From: Saccharopolyspora rhizosphaerae
Lineage (GTDB): Bacteria; Actinomycetota; Actinomycetes; Mycobacteriales; Pseudonocardiaceae
DNA: 64,000 bases
Assembly: GCF_003931915.1 (NCBI RefSeq)
Contig: NZ_RSAA01000026.1
Span: forward strand, 218,138-282,137
Direction of reading: 5' to 3'
Shown: positions 41,926 to 50,288 of the stretch, piece by piece
Layout: every line of letters begins with the position of its first letter
Numbering within the stretch: position 1 is the stretch's first letter
Made by a program: the position numbers and the translations under genes
The notes under the pieces: generated by a model
Told to the model about the DNA's origin: nothing
The model's input: the letters and a program-made list of their open reading frames with translations, nothing else
The model's database searches: none

Positions 41926-43553
41926 GCTCGGTGCAGGCATTTTCCGCTACTCAACCCCTCGCGCAAGAAGCCGTCGGCGGCAACTCGATGCTGAACATCG
42001 GCATCTTCGCCATCTTCGTCGCGGTCACGATGGTGATCGTGTTCCGGGCCAGCAAGAACACCAAGACGGCCTCGGACTACTACGCCGCGGGGCACGCGTT
42101 CAGCGGGCCGCAGAACGGCATCGCCATCTCCGGTGACTACCTGTCGGCCGCGTCGTTCCTCGGCATCGCCGGTGCCATCGCGGTCAACGGCTACGACGGC
42201 TTCCTCTACTCCATCGGCTTCCTGGTGGCCTGGCTGGTCGCCCTCCTGCTGGTGGCCGAGCTGCTCCGCAACACCGGTCGCTACACGATGGGTGACGTGC
42301 TCAGCTTCCGGATGCGGGAGCGTCCGGTGCGCACCGCGGCGTCGCTGTCCACGCTGGTGGTGAGCTTCTTCTACCTGCTGGCGCAGATGGCCGGTGCCGG
42401 TGGTCTGATCGCGCTGCTGCTGGGCATCACCGACAAGGGCGGCCAGGCGATCGTGATCGCCGTGGTCGGTGCGCTGATGATCCTCTACGTCCTGGTCGGC
42501 GGCATGCGCGGCACGACCTGGGTGCAGATCATCAAGGCGGCGCTGCTCATCGCCGGTGCCTTCGTCATGACCATCTGGGTCTTGGGGCTGTACGGGTTCA
42601 ACCTGTCGGCGCTGCTCGGCCACGCCGCCGACGTCGCCGGTGACAAGGTGCTCAACCCGGGTGCCAAGTACGGCAAGTCGGAGACCAGCAAGCTGGACTT
42701 CATCTCGCTGGGCATCGCCCTGGTGCTGGGGACCGCCGGTCTGCCGCACGTGCTGATGCGCTTCTACACCGTGCCGACGGCGAAGGAAGCGCGTCGTTCG
42801 GTGGTCTGGGCGATCTGGCTGATCGGCCTGTTCTACCTGTTCACGCTGGTCCTCGGTTACGGGGCGGGCGCGATGGTCGGACCGGACACGATCAAGGACG
42901 CTCCGGGTGGGGTGAACTCGGCGGCTCCGCTGCTGGCCTCCTACCTGGGCGGCCCGCTGCTGCTGGGCTTCATCTCCGCGGTCGCCTTCGCCACGATCCT
43001 GGCGGTCGTCGCCGGTCTGACGATCACGGCCTCGGCCTCGTTCGCGCACGACATCTACGCGAACGTGATCAAGAAGGGCCAGGTCGACTCCAAGCAGCAG
43101 GAGGTCCGCGTCGCGCGGATCACCGCGGTGGTCATCGGTGTCGTGTCCATCCTCGGCGGCATCGCGGCCAACGGGCAGAACGTCGCCTTCCTGGTCGCGC
43201 TGGCCTTCGCCGTCGCGGCCTCGGCGAACCTGCCGACGCTGCTGTACTCGCTGTTCTGGAAGCGGTTCAACACCACCGGCGCGTTGTTCAGCATCTACGG
43301 TGGTCTGGCGATCACCATCGTGCTGATCATCTTCTCGCCGGCGGTCTCGGGCAGCGAGGAAGCGATGTTCCCGACGCTGGACATCGCGGTGTTCCCGCTG
43401 CAGAACCCGGGCCTGGTGTCGATCCCGCTGTCGTTCCTGCTCGGGTACATCGGTACCAAGATCAGCAAGGACGAGAACGGCGGCACCAAGTACGCCGAGA
43501 TGGAGGTCCGCTCCCTCACCGGTGCGGGCGCGGAGAAGGCTGTTCAGCACTGA
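41922..43553 (+). CDS. actP: cation/acetate symporter ActP
   Basis: This 543-residue Na+/solute symporter has 13 or so helices. It contains GIAISGDYLSAASFLGIAGA, GRYTMGDVLSFRM, GTAGLPHVLMRFYTVP and the Na+-site helix ATILAVVAGLTITASASFAHD, all typical of ActP. It imports acetate and related short monocarboxylates. It is translationally coupled to the DUF485 gene and followed by a strong terminator, so the pair is an operon. It is a more conventional copy than the symporter at 39528, since it lacks that exported insert. Confidence 0.95.
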   Translation: MSSVQAFSATQPLAQEAVGGNSMLNIGIFAIFVAVTMVIVFRASKNTKTASDYYAAGHAFSGPQNGIAISGDYLSAASFLGIAGAIAVNGYDGFLYSIGFLVAWLVALLLVAELLRNTGRYTMGDVLSFRMRERPVRTAASLSTLVVSFFYLLAQMAGAGGLIALLLGITDKGGQAIVIAVVGALMILYVLVGGMRGTTWVQIIKAALLIAGAFVMTIWVLGLYGFNLSALLGHAADVAGDKVLNPGAKYGKSETSKLDFISLGIALVLGTAGLPHVLMRFYTVPTAKEARRSVVWAIWLIGLFYLFTLVLGYGAGAMVGPDTIKDAPGGVNSAAPLLASYLGGPLLLGFISAVAFATILAVVAGLTITASASFAHDIYANVIKKGQVDSKQQEVRVARITAVVIGVVSILGGIAANGQNVAFLVALAFAVAASANLPTLLYSLFWKRFNTTGALFSIYGGLAITIVLIIFSPAVSGSEEAMFPTLDIAVFPLQNPGLVSIPLSFLLGYIGTKISKDENGGTKYAEMEVRSLTGAGAEKAVQH

Positions 43554-43572
43554 TCCGTCCCTCCCGCGCGAG

Positions 43573-43604
43573 CGCCCCGGGTCACCAGCAGGTGACCCGG
43601 GGCG
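43573..43604 (+). terminator. terminator of the DUF485-actP operon
   Basis: A perfect 14-bp stem (43573-43586 with 43591-43604) has loop AGCA and is followed by TTTCCC, 19 bases after the actP stop. Confidence 0.9.
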
Positions 43605-43676
43605 TTTCCCATTCCCAGGGGTGGAAGCGGCACACCCTCACACCGGCACCACGCGCGGCGTGGCAGCATCGGGGTT

Positions 43677-44033
43677 GTGACTACGCCACCTCCTGGACAC
43701 GTGCCCGGTGTTCACCCGGAAGAACTGCCCGAACAGCTGCCCGCGGGCAGCGCGCTGCTGGACGTCCGCGAGGACGACGAATGGCAGGCGGGGCACGCTC
43801 CCGAGGCCGTGCACATCCCGATGAGCCAGCTCGTGGAGCGCCTCGACGACATCCCGGAGGCCGATCAGGTCTACGTGGTGTGCCGTTCCGGCGGCCGCTC
43901 GGCGAAGGTCACCGCGTACCTCAACGCCAACGGCTGGGACGCGGTCAACCTCGAGCGCGGCATGAACGGCTGGTCGGCCAACGGCCGGCCGATGGTGTCC
44001 GGAACCGCCGACGGCGAGCCGTACGTGCTGTGA
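43677..44033 (+). CDS. single-domain rhodanese-like protein
   Basis: This 118-residue protein carries one rhodanese domain with the active-site loop CRSGGRS and catalytic Cys69. LLDVREDDEWQAGHAPEAVHIP and LERGMNGW are characteristic. It probably carries or transfers persulfide sulfur in the cytoplasm. GTG 43677 starts it; its stop overlaps the start of the DUF4328 protein gene. Confidence 0.94.
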   Translation: MTTPPPGHVPGVHPEELPEQLPAGSALLDVREDDEWQAGHAPEAVHIPMSQLVERLDDIPEADQVYVVCRSGGRSAKVTAYLNANGWDAVNLERGMNGWSANGRPMVSGTADGEPYVL

Positions 44034-44944
44034 GCTCCCGGCCCCAGCCCGACCGGATGGAGTGGGTGGCCACTCCGCCCGGCGGTCCGCGCCGCGCCCG
44101 GCAGCAGCGCCGGTCGCGGCCCTACACCGGTCCGCCGTCCTATCCGGCACCCCCGCGCTGGGGCTTCCCGCTGCTGGCCTGGCGCTGGCCGCTGGCCCTG
44201 CCCACCGGCGGCAACCGCGTCGACCCGTTCGAGCGCGCCGGGGCGACGGCCGGCACCGCCATCGCCGCGCTGTGGGTGACCGCGGGCGTCGCCGCGCTGG
44301 CGACCTTCGCCGAGGCGTGGCGCTACGTGCTGCTGCTCCTCAGCAGGAGCCAAGCGCTGCCGCGCACGGTGCTGGCGATCTCGGACGCCCTGGTCGGGAC
44401 CACCGGCCTGATCCTGGTGCTGATGGGCGTGCTGACCGGCGTGTTCGTGGTGCTGTGGGGCCTGCGAGCGCGGGTCGCGGCGGCCGAGCGCATCGGTGTC
44501 CGCAACGCCCGTCCGGACTGGCAGCTGGTGGTCGGCGTGCTGGTGCCGGGGCTGAACCTGCTGGTCCCGGGTGCGGCCGTGGCCGAGCTGGAGCACTCGC
44601 TGCTGGTCGCGGAGGGCGCTCGGGAGAAGGGCGCGCGTCCGTGGCCGAGCCTGCGGGTCCGGTTCTGGTGGGCGCTGTGGGCGGCGACCGTGGTGGTCGC
44701 GCTGATCACCTTCGTCTGGACCTTCCGCGACGGCGTCCAGGCCCTGGCCGACGGCGTCGTGCTGCACGCGGTCAACGACGCGCTGGTCACCGCGCTGGCG
44801 GTGGTGACCGCGCGGCTCATCGACCACTTCATGCGGCTGCTGCTGCCACCCGACCCGGCGGAGCTGAGCCGCCTCCAGGTCCACGCGGTGCGCGCGGCGC
44901 CTCCGCCGCAGCGGGCCCCCCGTCCGGGCACGGCTCCTCGCTGA
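44030..44944 (+). CDS. DUF4328-family membrane protein
   Basis: From GTG 44030, which overlaps the rhodanese stop, the protein has 304 residues. A basic Pro-rich N-terminus precedes four hydrophobic segments in residues 65-270. The pattern of two helices, then ARVAAAERIGVRNARPDWQL, PGLNLLVPGAAVAELEHS and a final pair of helices matches the actinobacterial DUF4328 family, whose role is unknown. The C-terminal tail is Pro/Arg-rich. Confidence 0.8.
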   Translation: MSSRPQPDRMEWVATPPGGPRRARQQRRSRPYTGPPSYPAPPRWGFPLLAWRWPLALPTGGNRVDPFERAGATAGTAIAALWVTAGVAALATFAEAWRYVLLLLSRSQALPRTVLAISDALVGTTGLILVLMGVLTGVFVVLWGLRARVAAAERIGVRNARPDWQLVVGVLVPGLNLLVPGAAVAELEHSLLVAEGAREKGARPWPSLRVRFWWALWAATVVVALITFVWTFRDGVQALADGVVLHAVNDALVTALAVVTARLIDHFMRLLLPPDPAELSRLQVHAVRAAPPPQRAPRPGTAPR

Positions 44945-44995
44945 CGTGGGTCACACGTGACGGCGCTGCCGAAGCCGGGTCGGAACACTGGAGGC

Positions 44996-45802
44996 GTGGA
45001 AGAGATGCCTGAGGTCGTCGCGCACCGAGGCGCCTCGGCGCACCGCGCCGAGCACACCCGGTCCGCCTACGAGCTGGCGCTGGAGCAAGGCGCGGACGCC
45101 TTGGAGTGCGACGTCCGCGTGACCCGCGACGGCCACCTGGTCTGCGTGCACGACCGCCGCATCGACCGGACCTCGAGCGGACGCGGCGTGGTCAGCGCGT
45201 TGACCGTGGCCGCGATGGCCGAGATCGACTTCGGTCGTTCCGCCACCGAGCTCGGCGTCCTCACCCTCGACGAACTCCTCGGGATGGTCCGCGCGAGCCC
45301 GCGTCAGACGAAGCTGTTCGTGGAGACCAAGCACCCGGTCCGCTACGGCGGCCTCGTCGAGCACAAGCTCGTCGCGCTGCTGGCCAGGCATGGGCTGGCC
45401 ACGCCGGAGACCCAGGCCGACTCGCCGGTGCTGATGATGTCCTTCGCCTCCGCCGCCGTCCGCCGGTTCAAGGCGGCCGCGCCGGCGGTGCCGACGGTGC
45501 AGCTGTTCAGCCGCTTCACCGGAGCTCGCCGCGGTGGCGTCCTGCCGCCGTGGGCGGACCTGGCAGGTCCGGACGTGCGGCTGCTGCGCGAGGACCCCGG
45601 CTTCGTGAAGCGCGCCGCGGCGCTCGGCCGGGACACCTACTGCTGGACCGTCGACGCGGCCGCGGACATCGACCTGTGCCGCGACGCAGGCGTGCGCTAC
45701 GTGGCGACCAACGCGCCGCGCGCGACACGGCTCCACCTGGCTGATCCCGACGCGGCGCGGTTCGGTAGCGTCACTCAGCAGTCACCGCCAGCGATTGGAT
45801 GA
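44996..45802 (+). CDS. glycerophosphodiester phosphodiesterase
   Basis: From GTG 44996 (ATG 45005 is an alternative) the protein has 268 residues. It has the GDPD metal/catalytic residues: HRGASAHRAEHT with the HR pair and Glu, ECDVRVTRDGHLVCVHD with Glu-Asp and the second catalytic His, and later FVETKHP. It hydrolyses glycerophosphodiesters to glycerol-3-phosphate and an alcohol. It has no signal peptide, so it acts in the cytoplasm, probably in phospholipid turnover. The DUF5926 gene follows after three bases. Confidence 0.93.
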   Translation: MEEMPEVVAHRGASAHRAEHTRSAYELALEQGADALECDVRVTRDGHLVCVHDRRIDRTSSGRGVVSALTVAAMAEIDFGRSATELGVLTLDELLGMVRASPRQTKLFVETKHPVRYGGLVEHKLVALLARHGLATPETQADSPVLMMSFASAAVRRFKAAAPAVPTVQLFSRFTGARRGGVLPPWADLAGPDVRLLREDPGFVKRAAALGRDTYCWTVDAAADIDLCRDAGVRYVATNAPRATRLHLADPDAARFGSVTQQSPPAIG

Positions 45803-45805
45803 GCC

Positions 45806-46759
45806 GTGTCGAAGCGAGCCACGACCAAGCCAGCACAGCCCGAAGGCGCCGTCGGCCCCCGCCAGCCCTGCCCGTGCGGGTCGGGCAAGCGCTACAAGGC
45901 CTGCCACGGCAAGGCCGGGGGTGCCGCGGACGTGATCGTGACCCGTCCGTTCGAGGGCTTGGCCGCCGAGTGCGAGCTGGTCGCGCTGCGCGAGTTCGTG
46001 CCGTCGGCGACCGCGAAGCTGCCGATGCGCGACGGTTCGGAGGTCGTGCTGGCCACCGTGCTGCCGATGGCGGCCGCCGCGCTGCACCGCAACGACGGCG
46101 TGCGGTTCGTGGGCCTGCAGGTGCAGACGCACTCCGGCGACATCAGCCGCGACCTGGCCCGTGCGATCGAGTGGGTGCAGGAGTCCGAGCAGGGGCAGTC
46201 GCTGTCGGTCGTCGGCCCGGAGACCGCCGAGGCGGGAGCCGTGCCGGCCCGGCTGCAGGACCTGATCGATCCGGACGTCGAGCTGGACGTCGAACTGCAC
46301 GCGGACTTCGCGTGGTGGCTGCCCGGCGACGTGGAGCCGACCGGCGAGGTCGCCCTGTCGCTGGAGCGCGCCAACGCCGCGATCATGCCCACCGACCGCC
46401 TCCGCGGCGAGGACGTGACCTCGGCCTACTGGGTCGACGCGGGCGAGAAGGCGCACCTGCGCTGGGTTCGGCCCGAGCCGGAGGAGAAGCTGCTGGCCGC
46501 GCTGGCCCGGCTGTCGGCACGCGGCGAGCTCGCGCTGGGCGAGGAGAGCCGCTACGCGGGTTCGTTCCGCGCGCACGGCCTGCTGGTCCCGGTCTGGGAC
46601 CTGGACCGCGAGCTGCACGCCCGCGAGTGGGACGAGCCGGCCGCCGCCCTCGGCCGCCGCCTGGAGGCGGCGCTCGCGTCGCTCGACGACGAGCCGCTCA
46701 GCAGCGCCGAGCGCCGCGCTCGCGACGGCCTCCGGGGTCGTCAGGTCACCATCCGCTGA
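45806..46759 (+). CDS. DUF5926-family protein with N-terminal SEC-C zinc motif
   Basis: This 317-residue soluble protein carries near its N-terminus CPCGSGKRYKACHG, a SEC-C zinc-binding motif (Cys22, Cys24, Cys33, His34) like the one at the end of SecA. The remainder matches the actinobacterial DUF5926 pattern and has no known function. SEC-C motifs usually mediate contact with SecB, ribosomes or other partners. It is three bases downstream of the GDPD gene and followed by a terminator. Confidence 0.88.
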   Translation: MSKRATTKPAQPEGAVGPRQPCPCGSGKRYKACHGKAGGAADVIVTRPFEGLAAECELVALREFVPSATAKLPMRDGSEVVLATVLPMAAAALHRNDGVRFVGLQVQTHSGDISRDLARAIEWVQESEQGQSLSVVGPETAEAGAVPARLQDLIDPDVELDVELHADFAWWLPGDVEPTGEVALSLERANAAIMPTDRLRGEDVTSAYWVDAGEKAHLRWVRPEPEEKLLAALARLSARGELALGEESRYAGSFRAHGLLVPVWDLDRELHAREWDEPAAALGRRLEAALASLDDEPLSSAERRARDGLRGRQVTIR

Positions 46760-46763
46760 CCGG

Positions 46764-46788
46764 GGTCCGGCGGGCTGACCGCCGGACC
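46764..46788 (+). terminator. hairpin terminator after the DUF5926 gene
   Basis: A perfect 10-bp stem (46764-46773 with 46779-46788) with loop GCTGA lies four bases after the stop codon. Confidence 0.8.
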
Positions 46789-46988
46789 GAGGACTCCGCA
46801 CTCGCTCCGTACCTGCTCCGATCGGGTGATCTCGGTTGCGGTGGGCAACGAAGTGGCACCGCGGTGCGTACCCCTCCACAGTGGTACCCGGCGTCCAGGG
46901 GGGTGGAGGAGTGACCGCGCACTCGCCTGCCGTGCCGGCCGCTGCCGAGACGTCCGGAGTACCTGCTGGGCGGGCGCGCCGGGGGGAC

Positions 46989-47489
46989 ATGGCTGCGACA
47001 GAAGACGACTTCGCCGAATTCGTCCGGGTGGCGCTGCCCGGGCTGATGCGCTATGGCCACGCCCTCGCCGGCAACCCCCACGACGCCGCCGACCTGGTGC
47101 AGACCGTGCTGGAGAAGGTGGGAGCGCGCTGGAACAAGATCAGCCCCACCACCGAGGACCCCACGGCCTACGTGCGCAAGGCGATGGCGAACGCGCACAT
47201 CAGCCGCTGGCGCCGCACCCGCCGCGAGACGCTGCTCGCCGAGTTCCCCGACGTGCCGGCCATGCCGCAGCAGGACCGCCTGGACAACGAGCCCGTGTGG
47301 CAGGCGTTGCGAGATCTGCCGCCGAGGCAACGCGCGGTGGTCGTGCTGCGTTACTACGAGGGTCTTTCCGAACTGGAGATCGCCGAGACCCTCGGCGTCA
47401 GCTGCGGAACGGTGAAGAGCCAGGCGAGCAAGGCGCTGTCGTCCTTGCGCAAGCGGCTCGGCGAGACCGTCGAGGGAGGTGACGTGTGA
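46989..47489 (+). CDS. SigE-family RNA polymerase sigma factor (ECF type)
   Basis: From ATG 46989 the protein has 166 residues. Region 2 (FAEFVRVALPGLMRYGHAL then DAADLVQTVLEKV) and region 4 (LRDLPPRQRAVVVLRYYEGL with ETLGVSCGTVKSQASKAL) are complete. The size and sequence match the actinobacterial SigE family of ECF sigma factors. Longer in-frame starts (GTG 46911, 46836) would add a low-complexity leader, and the start is not certain. It overlaps the next gene, a likely anti-sigma partner. Its targets cannot be read from the sequence. Confidence 0.9.
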   Translation: MAATEDDFAEFVRVALPGLMRYGHALAGNPHDAADLVQTVLEKVGARWNKISPTTEDPTAYVRKAMANAHISRWRRTRRETLLAEFPDVPAMPQQDRLDNEPVWQALRDLPPRQRAVVVLRYYEGLSELEIAETLGVSCGTVKSQASKALSSLRKRLGETVEGGDV

Positions 47490-48010
47490 TGGACCTGGAC
47501 GACGAGCTGCAGCGCGTGCTGCGCGACGACCGGTTGGACGTCCCGGTCCGCACCGGCGCGGAGTGGTCGCTGGTGGCCGCCGCACGTCGCCGCAAGCAGC
47601 GCAACTCGATGCTGGCCGCCACGGCCGCCGCGCTCAGCTCGGCGCTGCTCGTGGGCGGGGGAGTCGCGCTGGTCAGCCACGACGAACCGCTGCAACCGGC
47701 CCGGCCGCCCGTGGTCCAGCAGCCCGGCCCGCAGGTCCCGCCGCCGGGTTCGTCGAGCCGGACGCAGGTGCCGAGCACCGGGCCGTCCGCGCCGCCGTCC
47801 TCGCCACCGGGGAGCCAGTGGCCGCGCACCGGGTCGAACCTCCCGGAGCCGTCGATCAGCGAGTCCCTCGACCCGTCGATCCTGCGCACCGCTCCGTCGC
47901 AGACCGCGGACCCGGAGACCACCCCGCAGGAACCGGACCCGGAGACCTCGCAGCAGCCGGGTCCGTCCGAGCAGAACCCCAGCGAAGTGCAGACCACCCC
48001 GGGTGGCTGA
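47489..48010 (+). CDS. single-span membrane protein, probable anti-sigma partner
   Basis: From ATG 47489, which overlaps the sigma stop and has GGAGGT eight bases before it, the protein has 173 residues. A cytoplasmic N-terminus of about 40 residues (LDDELQRVLRDDRLDVPVR) precedes one membrane helix (about 41-61) and a long exported Pro/Ser/Thr-rich tail. This layout and the tight link to a SigE-family sigma gene suggest it holds the sigma factor at the membrane. The N-terminus lacks the zinc HxxxCxxC motif of ZAS anti-sigma factors, so the role is inferred only. Confidence 0.65.
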   Translation: MDLDDELQRVLRDDRLDVPVRTGAEWSLVAAARRRKQRNSMLAATAAALSSALLVGGGVALVSHDEPLQPARPPVVQQPGPQVPPPGSSSRTQVPSTGPSAPPSSPPGSQWPRTGSNLPEPSISESLDPSILRTAPSQTADPETTPQEPDPETSQQPGPSEQNPSEVQTTPGG

Positions 48011-48068
48011 GCCAACCCGGGGGTGGTGGTCGCTCAGGCGCGCCGCGAGACCGGTCAGCGCCGCAGCG

Positions 48069-48108
48069 CACCGCGAGCGGTGCCGTCGGTGCGGAACGGC
48101 TCGCGGTG
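48069..48108. terminator. imperfect hairpin between convergent genes
   Basis: A 10-bp stem (48069-48078 with 48099-48108), extended by GCAGC/GCTGC past a small bulge, lies between the anti-sigma-like stop and the ferritin stop. It could terminate both. Confidence 0.5.
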
Positions 48109-48125
48109 CTGCCAGGCGGAGGTCG

Positions 48126-48686
48126 TCAGAGCGCGCCGCCGGCCGCCTTGGGGGCGGTGGGGTCGTTGCCCTCGTCGCCGACCTGCTCGCGGGCGAGGTA
48201 GTCCTCGACGTGGAAGAGGTTGCCCTTGGCGCGGTCCACCACGTTGAGCAGCGTGGTCATCGAGGCGACCTCTTCGACCTGCTCCTTGAGGAACCACTGC
48301 ATGAACTGCTCGCCGAGGTAGTCGCCTTCCTCGCGGGCGGTCCTGGCCAGCGTCTCGATCTCGCGGGTCACCTCGCGCTCCTGCTCCAGGGCGAGCGCGA
48401 CCAGCTCCCGGGTCTCGGTGAAGTCGTTGCGGACCTGCTCGATGGCCGGAATCTGCGGCGTGATGTTGTTGTCCATGAGGTACTGGACGATCATCATCGC
48501 GTGGTTGCGCTCTTCCAGGGCCTGGCGGTAGAAGTGCGAAGCCAGCTGCGGCAGGTCGTTGTCGTCGAACCAGACCGCGACCGCGATGTACTGCTGCGAG
48601 GCGGTGAACTCGTTCTTGACCTGTTCCTGCAGCAGGTGTTCGAACTGCGATTCCTTGTGCTGAATCTTCTTCGCGGTGACAGCCAT
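48126..48686 (-). CDS. ferritin (BfrB/FtnA type, non-heme)
   Basis: This 186-residue four-helix ferritin has ferroxidase ligands Glu26 (NEFTASQQY), Glu59 and His62 (EERNH), a later Glu at about 101 and the QWFLKEQVEEV helix. There is no heme-ligand Met at the bacterioferritin position, so it is a non-heme ferritin like mycobacterial BfrB. It oxidises Fe(II) and stores iron in a 24-subunit shell. ATG 48686 is the start. Two DtxR/IdeR-like boxes lie 38-76 bases upstream, suggesting induction by iron as in mycobacterial bfrB. Confidence 0.94.
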   Translation of the reverse strand: MAVTAKKIQHKESQFEHLLQEQVKNEFTASQQYIAVAVWFDDNDLPQLASHFYRQALEERNHAMMIVQYLMDNNITPQIPAIEQVRNDFTETRELVALALEQEREVTREIETLARTAREEGDYLGEQFMQWFLKEQVEEVASMTTLLNVVDRAKGNLFHVEDYLAREQVGDEGNDPTAPKAAGGAL

Positions 48687-48723
48687 GGCATCAATATAGC
48701 CTTGAACAGTTCCAATTACATTC

Positions 48724-48762
48724 CAGGTAACCCTCACTTGAATGTGGTTAGCCTTAGTTTTC
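48724..48762 (-). promoter_or_regulatory. tandem DtxR/IdeR-like iron boxes before ferritin
   Basis: Two 19-base sites, CCAGGTAACCCTCACTTGA (48724-48742) and TGTGGTTAGCCTTAGTTTT (48744-48762), read on the plus strand, resemble the iron-box consensus TTAGGTTAGCCTAACCTAA. I count about 12-13 agreements each. Their 20-base spacing (about two helical turns) recalls the paired IdeR sites upstream of mycobacterial bfrB, where IdeR activates the gene. Confidence 0.6.
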
Positions 48763-48958
48763 CGGGCCGCGGAGATAGGTTCACCTTCGGGAACCGAGCT
48801 AAGCCAAACCTTCCCGATTGGGGCCTGCGCAAGGCTGTCACCTGGGGAAACGTGAGAACCGCTCATGTGTTCTCCCGGCGGACCCATGTCCGACCGCGAA
48901 TCAGTTCTACCTGAATTCGTCGAGTTGTTCTTGGTCACATCGGAAGAGGTTCCCCCGA

Positions 48959-50176
48959 TCAGGTGGCGAACAGCGTGTCGCCGAGTGTCGCTCTGCTGAT
49001 CGGACAGGACATGCACCGCGGACCGCCTCGTCCGGAACCCAATTCCGACCCGCTGATGCGCACCACCTCGATGCCCGCGTCCTCGAGCCGGGCGTTGGTC
49101 TCGGCGTTGCGCTCGTAGGCGACGACGACCCCGGGCGCGAGCGCGAGGGTGTTGTTGCCGTCCTCCCACTGCTCGCGCTCGGCCGTCACCGGGTCGAGCC
49201 CGGTGTCGATCACCCGCAGCCGGTCGATGCCCATCGCCTCGGCCGCGGCCTCCAGGAACGGCGCCGGTCCGGACACGTCCAGCTCGCCGTCCTTGGGCCG
49301 CAGCGCGTAGGCGTGCAGCGAGTGCTGGATCGCCGGGTACATCACCACCGCGTCGCGGTCGACCATGGTGCACACGGTGTCCAGGTGCATCGACGCGCGG
49401 GTCTGCTCGATCGGCACCGCCAGCACGGTGTGCGCGAGGTCGTCGGCGAACATCGAGCGCGCCAACGACTCCGCGCCGGCCGGGGTGGTGCGTTCGCCGA
49501 CGCCGATGGCCACCACGCCGGGGGCCAGAAGCAGCACGTCACCGCCCTCGACAGGTGCCGAGTGCGCGCCGTAGGCGCGCGCCGCGTGCGAGAAGCGCGG
49601 GTGGTAGGCGTAGACGAGGTCGGTGAGCGCGGATTCGCGGCGCCGGGCCGGCATCGCCAGCGACGCGATCGCCACGCGGTCGCCGATCCACACCGACGAG
49701 TCGCGGGTGAACAGCAGGTTCGGCAGCGGCTCGATCGCGAAGTCATGTGGCTGGTGCATCCGGCGCACCAGCGACCGGCCTTCGCAGTCCGGCAGCTCCT
49801 CGAAGGTCATGCCGGCGATGAGCACCTCGGCCAGCGCCTCGTCGGTGACCCCGGACAGGTGCGAGCGCAGCGTGTCGGCGACGTCCGCTCCGAGGCGCAG
49901 CTCGTCGACGCCGGTGTGCACCGCTGCCGCCCGCGCGCGGGCGTCGGTGAGCGCCTCGGTGAGCAGGTCGCGCAGCAGCAGCACCTCGACGCCGCGTCCG
50001 AGCAGCACGTCCGCGAAGGCGTCGTGCTCCTCCTCGGCCCGGTCGACCCACGGGATCGCGTCGAACAGCAGCTGGTCGCTGTTGCGCGGCGTGAGGCGCT
50101 TGAGCTCGGAACCGGGACGGTGCAGCAGCACTGAGCCCAGCGGGCCGACTTCGCTTTGGACGTGCGGTCGAGTCAC
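48959..50176 (-). CDS. arcA: arginine deiminase
   Basis: From GTG 50176 the protein has 405 residues, the usual ADI length. The catalytic motif GGPRCMSCP holds nucleophile Cys388 near the C-terminus. [16 protein letters not shown] supplies the Asp/Arg pair near 160, and [17 protein letters not shown] and [13 protein letters not shown] follow the family with its His/Asp. It converts arginine to citrulline and ammonia. No ornithine carbamoyltransferase, carbamate kinase or antiporter gene is next to it, so a complete fermentative pathway is not shown here. A TAGGCT hexamer before GTG supports this start over an ATG nine codons upstream. Confidence 0.95.
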   Translation of the reverse strand: MTRPHVQSEVGPLGSVLLHRPGSELKRLTPRNSDQLLFDAIPWVDRAEEEHDAFADVLLGRGVEVLLLRDLLTEALTDARARAAAVHTGVDELRLGADVADTLRSHLSGVTDEALAEVLIAGMTFEELPDCEGRSLVRRMHQPHDFAIEPLPNLLFTRDSSVWIGDRVAIASLAMPARRRESALTDLVYAYHPRFSHAARAYGAHSAPVEGGDVLLLAPGVVAIGVGERTTPAGAESLARSMFADDLAHTVLAVPIEQTRASMHLDTVCTMVDRDAVVMYPAIQHSLHAYALRPKDGELDVSGPAPFLEAAAEAMGIDRLRVIDTGLDPVTAEREQWEDGNNTLALAPGVVVAYERNAETNARLEDAGIEVVRISGSELGSGRGGPRCMSCPISRATLGDTLFAT

Positions 50177-50183
50177 ACCTCGG

Positions 50184-50189
50184 AGCCTA
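50184..50189 (-). promoter_or_regulatory. -10 hexamer TAGGCT before arginine deiminase
   Basis: TAGGCT on the minus strand lies seven bases before GTG 50176. GAGG in the gap is too close to the start for good ribosome binding, so the transcript is probably leaderless or nearly so. Confidence 0.5.
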
Positions 50190-50288
50190 GACCGGAGAGG
50201 CACAATCGTGTCTGATCACGCACGATTTCGATCGATCGTTAACCCGAACTCGCGTTCTGCGGCGGAACGTTGCGCCTCGAGTGGGCGA

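Noticed and set aside
48959..50176. Complete arginine deiminase fermentation pathway
   Set aside because: Only the deiminase is present; no carbamoyltransferase, carbamate kinase or antiporter gene adjoins it.
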